Shown: positions 42,164 to 51,043 of the stretch, in pieces
How positions within the stretch are numbered: the first letter of the stretch is position 1
How the letters are laid out: each line of letters opens with the position of its first letter
NCBI GenBank assembly: GCA_964508715.1
Contig: CAZDUX010000001.1
Span: 248,001-312,000, forward strand
Source of the DNA: JAKALX01 sp964508715
GTDB lineage: Bacteria > Chloroflexota > Dehalococcoidia > Tepidiformales > Tepidiformaceae
Length of the DNA stretch: 64,000 nt
Direction: 5' to 3'
Program-made: the position numbers and the translations under genes
Notes under the pieces: generated by a model
Database searches by the model: none
What the model was told of the DNA's origin: nothing
Seen by the model: only the letters and a program-made list of their open reading frames with translations

Positions 42164-43753
42164 CTACTCCCACTCGATCGTCCCGGGCGGCTTCGGGGTC
42201 ACGTCGTATACCACGCGATTGACGCCACGCACTTCGTTGACGATCCGGTTGGACAGTGTCGCCAGGAGTTCATGAGGCAAGCGAGCCCAGTCGGCAGTCA
42301 TCGCATCATCGGCCACCACGGCCCGAATCGCGAGCGCGTAGCCGTACGTTCGATAATCGCCCATCACGCCGACGCTCTTCGTATCAGTCAGCACAGCGAA
42401 GCTCTGCCAGATGTCGCGGTAGAGGCCCGCCTTGCGAATCTCCTCCATCACGATGCGGTCGGCTCGCCGCAGGATGTCGAGTTTCTCCTTGGTCACTTCA
42501 CCAATGACTCGAATCGCAAGCCCCGGCCCCGGGAACGGATGACGCCAAACCATCTCTTCCGGCAATCCGAGTGCCTCACCAATGCGCCGCACCTCATCCT
42601 TGAAGAGAAACCGTAGCGGCTCGACAAGGCCGAGTTTCATATCGGGCGGAAGGCCACCAACGTTGTGGTGCGTCTTGATTTTCACCGAGCCGGCACCATG
42701 GGATGCGCTTTCAATCACATCTGGGTAGAGGGTTCCCTGGCAGAGGAAGCGTGCATCCTCGATAGCCCGCGCTTCCCGCTCGAAGATACGCACGAACGTG
42801 TTGCCGATTCGAATGCGCTTGGTTTCGGGATTGGTGACCTCGGCGAGCTGCTGGAGGAACTGGTCCCCTGCTTCGATGTGCACGAGGTTCATGTGCATGT
42901 GGCGGCGGAAGGTACTTACGACCTCCTCGGCTTCGCCCATGCGAAGGAGGCCGTTGTCGACGAAAATGCACGTCAGCTGGTCGCCGATCGCGCGGTGCAC
43001 GAGTGCTGCTGCCACCGCACTATCGACCCCGCCGGAAAGGCCGCAGATGACCCGCCCATCGCCAACCTGCGTGCGAATCGCCGCTACGGTTTCATCGATG
43101 AAGTTGCCCGCGGTCCATGTGCCTTCGCAGCGGCAGATGTCGCGGACGAAGTTTTCGAGCAGTTCCCTGCCTCGTGGTGTGTGCACGACTTCGGGGTGGA
43201 ACTGGAGCCCGTAGTACTGGCGGTCGAGGTCGGCCATAACCGCAAGCGGAGAGTTCCCTGAACTGGCCACGCTTTCGAACCCCGGTGGAACGGCATCGAG
43301 CCGGTCGCCGTGGCTCATCCATACATCGAACTCGCCTGGCAAATCGCGAAGTAACGGATTGTCCTTGCTTGCAGTAACCTTCGCCGGGCCATACTCGCGA
43401 TGGCTTCCGGGTACCACCCTCCCGCCAAGCTGGTGAGCCAGGAGTTGCATACCGTAGCAGATGCCGAGGATGGGGAGACCAGTCTCGAAGATCCATGGGG
43501 GCGCGAGGGGGGCGTTCTCGTCGTAGACGCTGTTCGGACCACCCGAGAGTATGAACCCACGGACATCGAGGCCGGCGATGCGGTCAGGAGTTGCGTCGAA
43601 AGGCAGGAGCTCGCAATACGTGTTGAGCTCGCGGATGCGGCGGGCGATGAGCATGGAGAACTGCGAGCCGAAATCGAGGACGACGATCGTCTCGTGACCC
43701 TTCGCGGGGTCGGCGGCGGCATTCTTTTGTGCTTCGGAGAGGGTTTCGGCCAT
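42164..43753 (-). CDS. guaA: GMP synthase (glutamine-hydrolysing)
   Basis: 529 residues: class I glutamine amidotransferase (about 20-210) with Cys in GICYGMQLL and His-Glu in FHPEV; ATP-pyrophosphatase (about 215-400) with PPi-loop GLSGGVDSAVA; C-terminal dimerisation domain ending TPKPPGTIEWE. It converts XMP to GMP. Start MAETLSEAQ is preferred (AGGAT upstream); an in-frame ATG six codons earlier is the alternative. A TACAAT at 43793-43788 (minus strand) is a likely -10. Confidence 0.96.
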   Translation of the reverse strand: MAETLSEAQKNAAADPAKGHETIVVLDFGSQFSMLIARRIRELNTYCELLPFDATPDRIAGLDVRGFILSGGPNSVYDENAPLAPPWIFETGLPILGICYGMQLLAHQLGGRVVPGSHREYGPAKVTASKDNPLLRDLPGEFDVWMSHGDRLDAVPPGFESVASSGNSPLAVMADLDRQYYGLQFHPEVVHTPRGRELLENFVRDICRCEGTWTAGNFIDETVAAIRTQVGDGRVICGLSGGVDSAVAAALVHRAIGDQLTCIFVDNGLLRMGEAEEVVSTFRRHMHMNLVHIEAGDQFLQQLAEVTNPETKRIRIGNTFVRIFEREARAIEDARFLCQGTLYPDVIESASHGAGSVKIKTHHNVGGLPPDMKLGLVEPLRFLFKDEVRRIGEALGLPEEMVWRHPFPGPGLAIRVIGEVTKEKLDILRRADRIVMEEIRKAGLYRDIWQSFAVLTDTKSVGVMGDYRTYGYALAIRAVVADDAMTADWARLPHELLATLSNRIVNEVRGVNRVVYDVTPKPPGTIEWE

Positions 43754-43818
43754 CGATCCTGTGCTGCCCATACCGGACGGTAGCAAAATTGTATGCTTGG
43801 GTCTACGAATTCGCGCCG

Positions 43819-44481
43819 ATGGCAGTACCACTACCCCTAACCGCAACACCTGACTCCTTCGCACGATGTGCCGATGCCCTGCGCTCGGGGCTCCTGGCCG
43901 TATTACCGACCGACACGGTCTATGGCGTTTGTGCAGATGCCCTCAATGACCGTGCTGTGAACGATCTCTACCGCGCCAAGGGCAAGGGGTCCGATGCGCC
44001 GCTACAGCTTCTCTTCGGGCCGTCCCTCCGTGAGATCGAGCGTTTTGCCAACCCGGGGCGGCTCGCCCGGCACTTCGTGGAAACGGCTGGCGCCGGGGCC
44101 TGGACGATCATCGTCCCGGCGGCACCCGGTTGGAGCAGCCCCGTGCTGGCCGGCGGCGCCACGGTCGGTTTCCGGATTCCGAATGCAACGGTAGTCCACG
44201 AGGTTGTGCGCTTGCTCGGCCGCCCGGTTGCCGCCTCCAGCGCCAACCGGCATGGTGGTGCGAGCCCGGCCACCTGCGCCGAGGCACTCCGGCAGCTCGG
44301 CGAGTTCATAGGCTGCGCCCTCGATAGTGGGCCAACGACGGCCGGACTCGATTCGACCGTGATTGACCTGGCGGACGAATCGCAGCCCCGCATCCTGCGT
44401 GAGGGTGCGATAGACCGGCTAACAGTCGCACGTATACTGGGCGTACCAGCCATTCCCGTCCTTAGGAGCGTGCGCCCGTGA
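43819..44481 (+). CDS. tsaC: Threonylcarbamoyl-AMP synthase (TsaC/YrdC type)
   Basis: A 220-residue YrdC-domain protein that makes the threonylcarbamoyl-adenylate used for the t6A37 tRNA modification. PTDTVYGVCADA and the later RPVAASSANRHGGAS are the family signatures. The extra C-terminal domain of Sua5 is absent. The ATG has no visible ribosome site and a TACGAA lies 10 nt upstream, so a leaderless message is possible. It overlaps rpiB by 4 nt (GTGA). Confidence 0.92.
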   Translation: MAVPLPLTATPDSFARCADALRSGLLAVLPTDTVYGVCADALNDRAVNDLYRAKGKGSDAPLQLLFGPSLREIERFANPGRLARHFVETAGAGAWTIIVPAAPGWSSPVLAGGATVGFRIPNATVVHEVVRLLGRPVAASSANRHGGASPATCAEALRQLGEFIGCALDSGPTTAGLDSTVIDLADESQPRILREGAIDRLTVARILGVPAIPVLRSVRP

Positions 44482-44945
44482 ACCTTGCGTTCGGCGCCGA
44501 CCACGCCGGCTTTCCCCTCAAACAGCACCTCATCGAAATGGCCAGTTCGCTCGGCCACCAGGTGCATGATCTGGGCACCTATGGCCCCGAAAGCGTCGAT
44601 TATCCCGACTTTGCCGAGCCCGTCGCAGATGCTGTCATCGATGGGCGAGCGGATCTCGGCATCGTGATCTGCAGCAACGGCGTCGGCATCAGCATCACGG
44701 CGAACAAAGTCCCGGGGATTCGTTGTGCCCTCTGCCATACGAGCTGGGGAGCCGCGCGCGCCCGGCAACACGTGAACGCGAACGTCCTTGCACTGGGCGG
44801 CCTGGAGACCGGTGTCGCCATCGCGGAAGAGATCCTCGTGGCGTTCCTTTCCAATGAGTTTGAAGGCGGCCGCCACGAACGGCGTGTCAACAAGCTGATG
44901 GATGTCGAACGCCGCGGCATTGGCAAGGAGGCTGCATCACGATGA
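44478..44945 (+). CDS. rpiB: Ribose-5-phosphate isomerase B
   Basis: A 155-residue RpiB/LacAB-family isomerase interconverting ribose-5-P and ribulose-5-P. The N-terminal FGADHAGFPLKQHL and catalytic Cys in VICSNGVGISITANK are typical; GIRCALCHTSWGAARARQHVN carries further conserved residues. The GTG start overlaps the tsaC stop (GTGA) and its stop overlaps pgk (ATGA). Confidence 0.95.
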   Translation: MNLAFGADHAGFPLKQHLIEMASSLGHQVHDLGTYGPESVDYPDFAEPVADAVIDGRADLGIVICSNGVGISITANKVPGIRCALCHTSWGAARARQHVNANVLALGGLETGVAIAEEILVAFLSNEFEGGRHERRVNKLMDVERRGIGKEAASR

Positions 44946-46135
44946 CCGATAGCGGAATCGGTAAGAAGACCGTCCGTGACATCGACGTGAATGGCAAGCG
45001 TGTGCTCGTCCGTGCCGACCTGAACGTCCCGCTCGAAAATAGCCTGGTTGCCGACGACACCCGCATCCGTGAATCGCTGCCAACGATCCGGTACCTGCTC
45101 GACCACGGTGCCAGGGTCATCGTCTGTTCACACCTCGGACGGCCGAAAGGCCATGACGAGTCGCTCTCGCTCGCGCCGGTGGCCGGCCGGATGGGCAACC
45201 TCCTGGGACGTGAAGTGCTGTTTGTGGAGGATTGCATCGGGCGTGAGGTGGAGCAGGCCGTCCGGGAGATGTCGCCAAGTCACGTGCTGCTGCTCGAGAA
45301 TCTGCGCTTCCACCCGCAGGAGGAGAGGAACGATCCTGAGTTCGCACGCGAACTGGCGGCGAATGCCGACCTGTTCGTGAACGACGCCTTTGGAGCTGCG
45401 CACCGTGCCCACGCCTCCACCGAGGGTGTGACGCACTTCCTGTCGGCAGTCGCCGGTTTCCTGATGGAGAAGGAGGTGCGCTACCTCGAGACGCTCGTTG
45501 AGAACCCTCCGAAACCGTTCGCCGCGGTCGTGGGTGGCGCAAAGGTGAGCACCAAGATCCCTGCGATCCAGCACCTCCTCCCGAAGCTCGACATGCTCCT
45601 CGTGGGTGGCGGCATGGCAAACACCTTCCTCAAGGCCAGCGGCGTGAACGTCCAGATGTCGCTGGTAGAAGATGACCTGGTCACGAAAGCGGCGGAGATC
45701 ATGACCGCGGCAGCATCGCGGGGCGTCCGGGTGTATCTGCCCGAGGACGTGGTCGCGGCTGAACGGTTCGCCGCCGACTCTCCAACAGAGACGGTCCCGG
45801 TCGCACAGGTTCCCCGCGGCTACATGATCCTGGACATTGGCCCGAAAACCGTCCGGGCCTATGGCGACGCGCTTCAGGGTGCGAAGGCCGTTGTCTGGAA
45901 TGGCCCGATGGGCGTGTTCGAGATGGAGAAGTTCTCGCACGGCTCGTTCGACCTTGCTCGCGCGATCGCGAGGCTCAATGCAACGACCGTGGTGGGCGGT
46001 GGCGAGACAGCCGCTGTTGTCGCGCAGGCAGGACTCGAAAAGCAGTTCACGCACGTTTCCACCGGCGGCGGCGCGTCGCTCGAGATGCTCGAAGGGCGCG
46101 AGCTGCCCGGTGTCGCCTCGCTCGCCGACGCTTGA
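44942..46135 (+). CDS. pgk: Phosphoglycerate kinase
   Basis: A 397-residue glycolytic kinase. Signature RVLVRADLNVPL near residue 22, SHLGRPKG, the hinge region and the nucleotide-binding WNGPMGVFE and GGGETAA are intact. It transfers phosphate between 1,3-bisphosphoglycerate and ADP. It is followed by a one-base overlap (TGATG) with a membrane-protein gene. No gapA is adjacent. Confidence 0.97.
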   Translation: MTDSGIGKKTVRDIDVNGKRVLVRADLNVPLENSLVADDTRIRESLPTIRYLLDHGARVIVCSHLGRPKGHDESLSLAPVAGRMGNLLGREVLFVEDCIGREVEQAVREMSPSHVLLLENLRFHPQEERNDPEFARELAANADLFVNDAFGAAHRAHASTEGVTHFLSAVAGFLMEKEVRYLETLVENPPKPFAAVVGGAKVSTKIPAIQHLLPKLDMLLVGGGMANTFLKASGVNVQMSLVEDDLVTKAAEIMTAAASRGVRVYLPEDVVAAERFAADSPTETVPVAQVPRGYMILDIGPKTVRAYGDALQGAKAVVWNGPMGVFEMEKFSHGSFDLARAIARLNATTVVGGGETAAVVAQAGLEKQFTHVSTGGGASLEMLEGRELPGVASLADA

Positions 46136-46716
46136 TGGCCACGACGCGCGGGCCCCATGCGCCGATGCTCTTTGCCTTCCGTGGGATGCGCGTGTTCCAG
46201 GCACTTCTTGCCTTCGCTACGCTCGGTCTCGGCATCGGGACGGCGGTTGCCGCCAAGGCGTTCTCCGACGAATCGAATCTCTACCTGCTTGGGCTCACCA
46301 TCTTCCTCGGCCTGTTCTTCGTCTGGATGTTCAGCGCAACGCTCAAGGCTCCGACCTCCTTCGTGGCGATCAGCGAAGACGCAACGCGGATCCGCTTCGG
46401 CGGGTTCGTCGATACACGAATGCCCAACTCGAATATCCTCGGTGCCGAACTCGCCACCCATCATCTCATTGGGGGCATGGGGGTCCGGACGAACTTCCAC
46501 GGAGATGTAGCACTCGCGAGTACGGCGGGAAAGGCCGCCCGGCTCGTGTTCCGTGACCCGATCCGGGTCTGGATCATCCCGCGCGTGCTTCCCGTTCGGA
46601 CACGGCGTCTTACACTCACCGTGATCCATCCTGAGCGGCTCGTCGAGCGCTTTGGCGCACCAACAACCGCACCGGCGAAGGCCGATGCGAAGCAGAAGAG
46701 GCAACGTGGATCTTGA
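46135..46716 (+). CDS. Two-helix membrane protein between pgk and apgM
   Basis: A 193-residue protein with two adjacent membrane helices (about 20-40 and 48-70), then a soluble beta-rich domain (about 75-170) that looks like a bacterial PH-like fold (FVAISEDATRIRFGGF, TLTVIHPERLVERF), and a basic tail. No enzyme motif. It overlaps pgk by one base and apgM by 11 nt, so it is coupled to glycolytic genes; its role is unknown. Confidence 0.72.
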   Translation: MATTRGPHAPMLFAFRGMRVFQALLAFATLGLGIGTAVAAKAFSDESNLYLLGLTIFLGLFFVWMFSATLKAPTSFVAISEDATRIRFGGFVDTRMPNSNILGAELATHHLIGGMGVRTNFHGDVALASTAGKAARLVFRDPIRVWIIPRVLPVRTRRLTLTVIHPERLVERFGAPTTAPAKADAKQKRQRGS

Positions 46717-47911
46717 ACTAGCGCGGCAGCTCTCCCAGCCTGCCAACACGAAGATCATCCTCTGCGTCATGGACGGCGTTGGCGGGCTACCGAAACAGGA
46801 GACCCTGCGCAGCGAGCTCGAGGCCGCGGACATTACCAATCTCGACCGGCTCGCTGCGCGCTCCGAGGTTGGGCTGACCGTTCCGGTTGGCCCCGGTATC
46901 ACCCCCGGTAGTGGCCCTGGCCATCTTGCTCTCTTCGGCTACGACCCGCTCACCTACGACATTGGCCGGGGCGTCCTCGAAGCCGTGGGTATCGACTTCG
47001 AACTCGGCCCCAATGATGTGGCGGCACGTGGGAACTTCTGCACCCTCGATACATCGGGGAATATCACCGACCGCCGTGCGGGCCGCGTTGCAACCGAGAT
47101 CTCGGCAAAACTGGTCGAAAGGCTTCGGACGGATGTTTCCATCCCCGGGATCGAGATCTTCGTCGAACCAGTTCGCGAACACCGTTTCGTCCTCGTTCTT
47201 CGAGGCGATGCACTGGGTGATACGGTCTCGACGACTGACCCGCAGCATACAGGCGTCCCACCACTCCCGGCGCGTGCCCTCGATGCACACTCTGAGCGCA
47301 CGGCGGCGGTGGTGAACGAGTTCATTAGGCAGGCGCACGCCCTGCTCGCAGATCAGCCGCAGGCCAACGGGCTGATGCTCCGGGGATTCGCGAAATACCC
47401 AAGCCTGCCGCAGTTTCCGGAGGTCTGGGGTCTGCGGGCTGCGGCCCTCGCTGTATATCCGATGTACCGTGGCCTGGCCAAGTTGGCTGGAATGACTGCC
47501 CTTCCCTGCCCGGGTGGCCTCCCCGACCAACTCCAACAGGTCCGCAAGCACTGGGACGAATACGACTACTTCTTCGTCCACTACAAGAAGACCGATGCTG
47601 CCGGTGAAGACGGCAATTTTGAAGCGAAGGTACACGCGCTCCACGAGTTTGACTCGTTTCTCCCGGAGATCATGTCGCTTGGCGCCGACGTGCTCATGAT
47701 CGGCGGCGATCATTCGACGCCAGCGCTCATGGCTGCCCACTCGTGGCACCCGGTTCCGTTCCTGCTACATTCGAATTTCTGCCGCGAAGGCAACGCTGAA
47801 GGGTTCAACGAACAGGAATGCCTGAAGGGCAGCCTGGGGATCTTCCCGGCGAAAGACGTCATGCCCCTTGCCATGGCCCACGCAGGCCGCCTCTCGAAGT
47901 ACGGAGCGTAG
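46706..47911 (+). CDS. apgM: 2,3-bisphosphoglycerate-independent phosphoglycerate mutase (archaeal type)
   Basis: A 401-residue alkaline-phosphatase-superfamily enzyme interconverting 3- and 2-phosphoglycerate. Metal-binding CVMDGVGG, the phospho-Ser loop TPGSGPGHLALFGYDP and the C-terminal VLMIGGDHSTPALMAAHSWHPVP fit the ApgM family rather than GpmI. The GTG at 46706 with AGAGG upstream is preferred; an in-frame ATG at 46685 lacks a site. It ends 6 nt before tpiA. Confidence 0.93.
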   Translation: MDLELARQLSQPANTKIILCVMDGVGGLPKQETLRSELEAADITNLDRLAARSEVGLTVPVGPGITPGSGPGHLALFGYDPLTYDIGRGVLEAVGIDFELGPNDVAARGNFCTLDTSGNITDRRAGRVATEISAKLVERLRTDVSIPGIEIFVEPVREHRFVLVLRGDALGDTVSTTDPQHTGVPPLPARALDAHSERTAAVVNEFIRQAHALLADQPQANGLMLRGFAKYPSLPQFPEVWGLRAAALAVYPMYRGLAKLAGMTALPCPGGLPDQLQQVRKHWDEYDYFFVHYKKTDAAGEDGNFEAKVHALHEFDSFLPEIMSLGADVLMIGGDHSTPALMAAHSWHPVPFLLHSNFCREGNAEGFNEQECLKGSLGIFPAKDVMPLAMAHAGRLSKYGA

Positions 47912-47917
47912 ACACCA

Positions 47918-48661
47918 ATGCGCAAACAGTTCGTGGCTGGCAACTGGAAAATGAACACCCTTCGTGCAGAAGCAATGGAACTCGCTCGGGGCGTGGTGGA
48001 GACCACCAGGGACGCTCGCTGCGACATCGCGATTTGTGTTCCATTCCCGCACCTTGCGGACGTGGGCAAGGTAGTGGAATCGAGCCATGTTGGCCTTGGT
48101 GCTCAAGATGTCCACTGGGAGGCGAAGGGTGCCTTCACCGGTGAGGTAAGCGTCCCAATGCTTCGCGACTACTGCCGCTACGTGGTCATCGGGCACAGCG
48201 AGCGCCGCCAGTTCTTTGGGGAGACCAACGAAACCGTTCGCCGCCGGCTGGTCGCGGCGCTCGAAGGCGGGCTCGATCCCATTGTCTGTATTGGCGAGGT
48301 GCTCGAAGAACGTCGCTCAGGCAACACCGAGGAAGTCCTGGCGCGCCAGCTACGCGAAGGCTTCAAGGAAATCACGTGGAGCGACCGGATCACTGTGGCC
48401 TATGAGCCTGTCTGGGCCATCGGCACAGGCGAGACGGCGACGCCCGAGGTCGCCCAGGCAACGTGTGCTTTCATCCGTGGTGAACTCGCGAAACTGGCGG
48501 GCGATGGGGTCGTCCAACGTATCCGCATCCAGTATGGCGGCAGCGTGAATGCCGACAATGCTGCCGTACTGCTCTCCCAGCCAGATATCGATGGAGCACT
48601 GGTCGGCGGCGCCTCCCTGAAAGCAGACCAATTCGCCGCAATCTGTGCCGCGTCGAAGTAG
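47918..48661 (+). CDS. tpiA: Triosephosphate isomerase
   Basis: A 247-residue TIM barrel. AGNWKMN (catalytic Lys), VIGHSERR (His) and AYEPVWAIGTG (Glu) are all intact, as is the phosphate loop GGSVN. It interconverts dihydroxyacetone phosphate and glyceraldehyde-3-phosphate. It lies in the pgk, membrane protein, apgM, tpiA glycolytic block. Confidence 0.97.
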   Translation: MRKQFVAGNWKMNTLRAEAMELARGVVETTRDARCDIAICVPFPHLADVGKVVESSHVGLGAQDVHWEAKGAFTGEVSVPMLRDYCRYVVIGHSERRQFFGETNETVRRRLVAALEGGLDPIVCIGEVLEERRSGNTEEVLARQLREGFKEITWSDRITVAYEPVWAIGTGETATPEVAQATCAFIRGELAKLAGDGVVQRIRIQYGGSVNADNAAVLLSQPDIDGALVGGASLKADQFAAICAASK

Positions 48662-48670
48662 CGTTCCGCC

Positions 48671-49612
48671 ATGCTTCGCAGGCTTGTTGCGATTGTTGGG
48701 CCAACTGCATCGGGCAAGTCCAGGATAGCCGTCGAACTCGCCAGGCGTCTGGGCGGCGAAATCGTCAACGGTGACAGCCGCCAGGTCTATCGCGGAATGG
48801 ACATCGGGACGGCGAAACCGACGACACCGGAACGTGGCGGTATCCGCCATCATCTTTTCGACATTGTTGATCCCGCCGAGACCTATAGCATCGCACTCTA
48901 CCAGCGCGATGCCCGAACGGTGTTCGATGCGTTGTGGGCGAAGTCCAGCTTCCCCTGGCTCGTTGGCGGGACCGGTCAATATATCTGGAGCCTGCTCGAG
49001 AATTGGTCCGTTCCTCAGGTGCCCCCGGACGATGAGCTTCGTGCTGAGCTTCACGAGTTCGCCAACACACATGGTACCGGTGCACTCCACGCGCGGCTCG
49101 AGCGGGTAGACCCCGTTGCAGCGGCACGTGTCGATCCCCGTAACGTCCGGCGCGTCGTGCGCGCCCTGGAGATCCATGAACGAAGTGGCCGGCCGATGAG
49201 TTCGTTGCAGACGAAGAGCGACCCTGACTTCGAATACCTGCTGTTTGGTATCGATGTCCCGCGAGACGAGCTCTACCGGCGTATCGACCATCGGGTCGAC
49301 CGGATGATCGAACTCGGCTTCGCGGGCGAAGTACGGCAACTGCTCGAATCGGGTGTTCCTCCCGATGTTCCATCAATGTCTTCAATCGGGTATGCCGAGA
49401 TGGTTCGCTATCTTGGCGGCGAGATCTCCATCGATGAGGCTGCTGAACTCACGAAGCGTGCTACGCGGCGGCTCGTGCGCCGCCAGATGCAGTGGTTTCG
49501 GCGTGACGACCCGCGCATCAAGTGGGTGCACGACGCTGACGATATCGAGCTCGAGGCGAACATCTTCACCGGTGCCTGCACGAACGTCATCCGGGGTGAA
49601 TCACGACGATAG
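48671..49612 (+). CDS. miaA: tRNA dimethylallyltransferase
   Basis: A 313-residue isopentenyl-tRNA transferase that modifies A37 of UNN-reading tRNAs. P-loop IVGPTASGKS, the catalytic NGDSRQVYRGMDIGTAKPT segment, and IRHHLFDIVDP are typical. Ten nt separate it from tpiA. With tsaC at the start of the block, two position-37 tRNA modification genes share this unit. Confidence 0.95.
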   Translation: MLRRLVAIVGPTASGKSRIAVELARRLGGEIVNGDSRQVYRGMDIGTAKPTTPERGGIRHHLFDIVDPAETYSIALYQRDARTVFDALWAKSSFPWLVGGTGQYIWSLLENWSVPQVPPDDELRAELHEFANTHGTGALHARLERVDPVAAARVDPRNVRRVVRALEIHERSGRPMSSLQTKSDPDFEYLLFGIDVPRDELYRRIDHRVDRMIELGFAGEVRQLLESGVPPDVPSMSSIGYAEMVRYLGGEISIDEAAELTKRATRRLVRRQMQWFRRDDPRIKWVHDADDIELEANIFTGACTNVIRGESRR

Positions 49613-49658
49613 CATGAGGGCCGTTGCCACCTGCATCGGAACACGCTTCAATCTCTCC

Positions 49659-50498
49659 ATGCGCGTATCCAAGCTCCACGGCCTCGGCAACGATTACATC
49701 TACCATCGACCCACCGAAGAGCGGGATTGGGCCGAGGTCTCACGCAAGGTGAGCGACCGCCACTTTGGCATCGGCAGCGACGGGCTCATCCTCGCCCTGC
49801 CATCGCAGGTTGCCGACCTTCGCATGCGGATCTTCAACGCCGACGGTTCCGAGGCGGAGATGTGCGGGAACGGGATTCGTTGCCTCGCGAAGTACGCGGT
49901 CGAAGAGGGCATGGTCCCTGCAGACACCGGCGAAGTGACGATCGAGACCGGGGCCGGGGTGCTCACCCTCAAGCTCTTTCGTGAGAACGGTGTGGTGACC
50001 GCCGCCCGTGTCGACATGGGGAAGCCGCGCTTTGAACCGGAGGACCTCCCCGTCGATGTCCCCGGGCCCGGTCCGGTTTTCGACTACCCGCTGGATGTGG
50101 GCGGGATGACGCTGAGGCTCACGTTCGTCAGTGTGGGCAATCCCCATGCCATTCACTACCTGGAGTCAGGGATAGACGACTTCCCGCTCGAACGCATTGG
50201 GCCACTCGTTGAGAACCACCCGATCTTCCCTCGCCGTGTGAACTTCCAGGTCGTTCAACCCGTCGACCGCGGGCACCTGAAACATCGTGTCTGGGAACGC
50301 GGATCGGGTATCACGCTGGCTTCTGGTACGAGTGCGTCCGCCGTCTGTGCCGCCTCACGCCTCAAGGGGTTCATCGACGATCGTGTCGTGGATTCGCTCC
50401 CCGGCGGCGACCTCGTACTCGAATGGGATGGTGTTGGGTCCGTCTTCATGACCGGGCCTGCCACGCGCGTTTTCGACGGAGAATGGATCGAGGGGTAG
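49659..50498 (+). CDS. dapF: Diaminopimelate epimerase with Ser in place of the second catalytic Cys
   Basis: A 279-residue DapF fold that racemises LL- to meso-diaminopimelate for lysine and peptidoglycan. The first catalytic Cys is intact in EMCGNGIRC (Cys69). The second, normally in L-A-C-G-T-G-A, reads LASGTSASAVC, so Ser222 takes its place; Cys230 lies eight residues on. The N-terminal KLHGLGNDYI and HFGIGSDGL are typical. The start MRVSKLHG is the family norm; an in-frame ATG 45 nt upstream is possible. dapL lies two genes downstream. Confidence 0.88.
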   Translation: MRVSKLHGLGNDYIYHRPTEERDWAEVSRKVSDRHFGIGSDGLILALPSQVADLRMRIFNADGSEAEMCGNGIRCLAKYAVEEGMVPADTGEVTIETGAGVLTLKLFRENGVVTAARVDMGKPRFEPEDLPVDVPGPGPVFDYPLDVGGMTLRLTFVSVGNPHAIHYLESGIDDFPLERIGPLVENHPIFPRRVNFQVVQPVDRGHLKHRVWERGSGITLASGTSASAVCAASRLKGFIDDRVVDSLPGGDLVLEWDGVGSVFMTGPATRVFDGEWIEG

Positions 50499-50507
50499 CC
50501 TTCCCCC

Positions 50508-51023
50508 GTGTTCGACCTCGGCACGCCATGGTGGGAGATCCTCATTCGCACCGGCGTGGTATACGTGGCCGTGCTCTTTGGCCTCCGTGTCTCGGGGAAG
50601 CGCCAGATCGGCCAGATGACACCATTCGACCTCGTACTCATCCTCCTCATTGCAAATGCTGTCCAAAATGCGATGGTCGGCCCCGATGCGTCGCTGGTTG
50701 GCGGACTGCTCGCTGCAGCAGTCCTGCTCCTCGCCAACTGGGCTGTCAGCGTGATCCGACACCGCTCGGCCCATTTCCGCGACGTCGTTGAGGGCGAACC
50801 GGCGCTCCTCATCTCGGATGGCACGTTGCTCCAGCGCGAGATCGATCGGCAGGAGATCGATCGGACCGAACTCGAGGAGGCAATTCGGGAGCATGGCATC
50901 GCAAGCATTGACGATGTGAAGATGGCCGTTCTCGAGGTGGATGGTACGATTAGCATCGTGCCGCGCGAGAGCCAGACGGTTCGTACGCACCGTCGTTTCC
51001 GCCAGCGCCGTCACCAGAACTAA
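50508..51023 (+). CDS. DUF421 (YetF-like) membrane protein
   Basis: 171 residues: three membrane helices in the first 85, then a small soluble domain. The conserved segments GLRVSGKRQIGQMTPFDLVLILLIANAVQNAMVG (given in parts: SGKRQIGQMTPFD and ANAVQNAMVG) are the DUF421 hallmark. It is shorter than YetF (about 230) because the C-terminal domain is reduced. Role unknown. The GTG start is 9 nt after dapF. Confidence 0.82.
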   Translation: MFDLGTPWWEILIRTGVVYVAVLFGLRVSGKRQIGQMTPFDLVLILLIANAVQNAMVGPDASLVGGLLAAAVLLLANWAVSVIRHRSAHFRDVVEGEPALLISDGTLLQREIDRQEIDRTELEEAIREHGIASIDDVKMAVLEVDGTISIVPRESQTVRTHRRFRQRRHQN

Positions 51024-51043
51024 CCCCCCGGGGATACCTGCCG

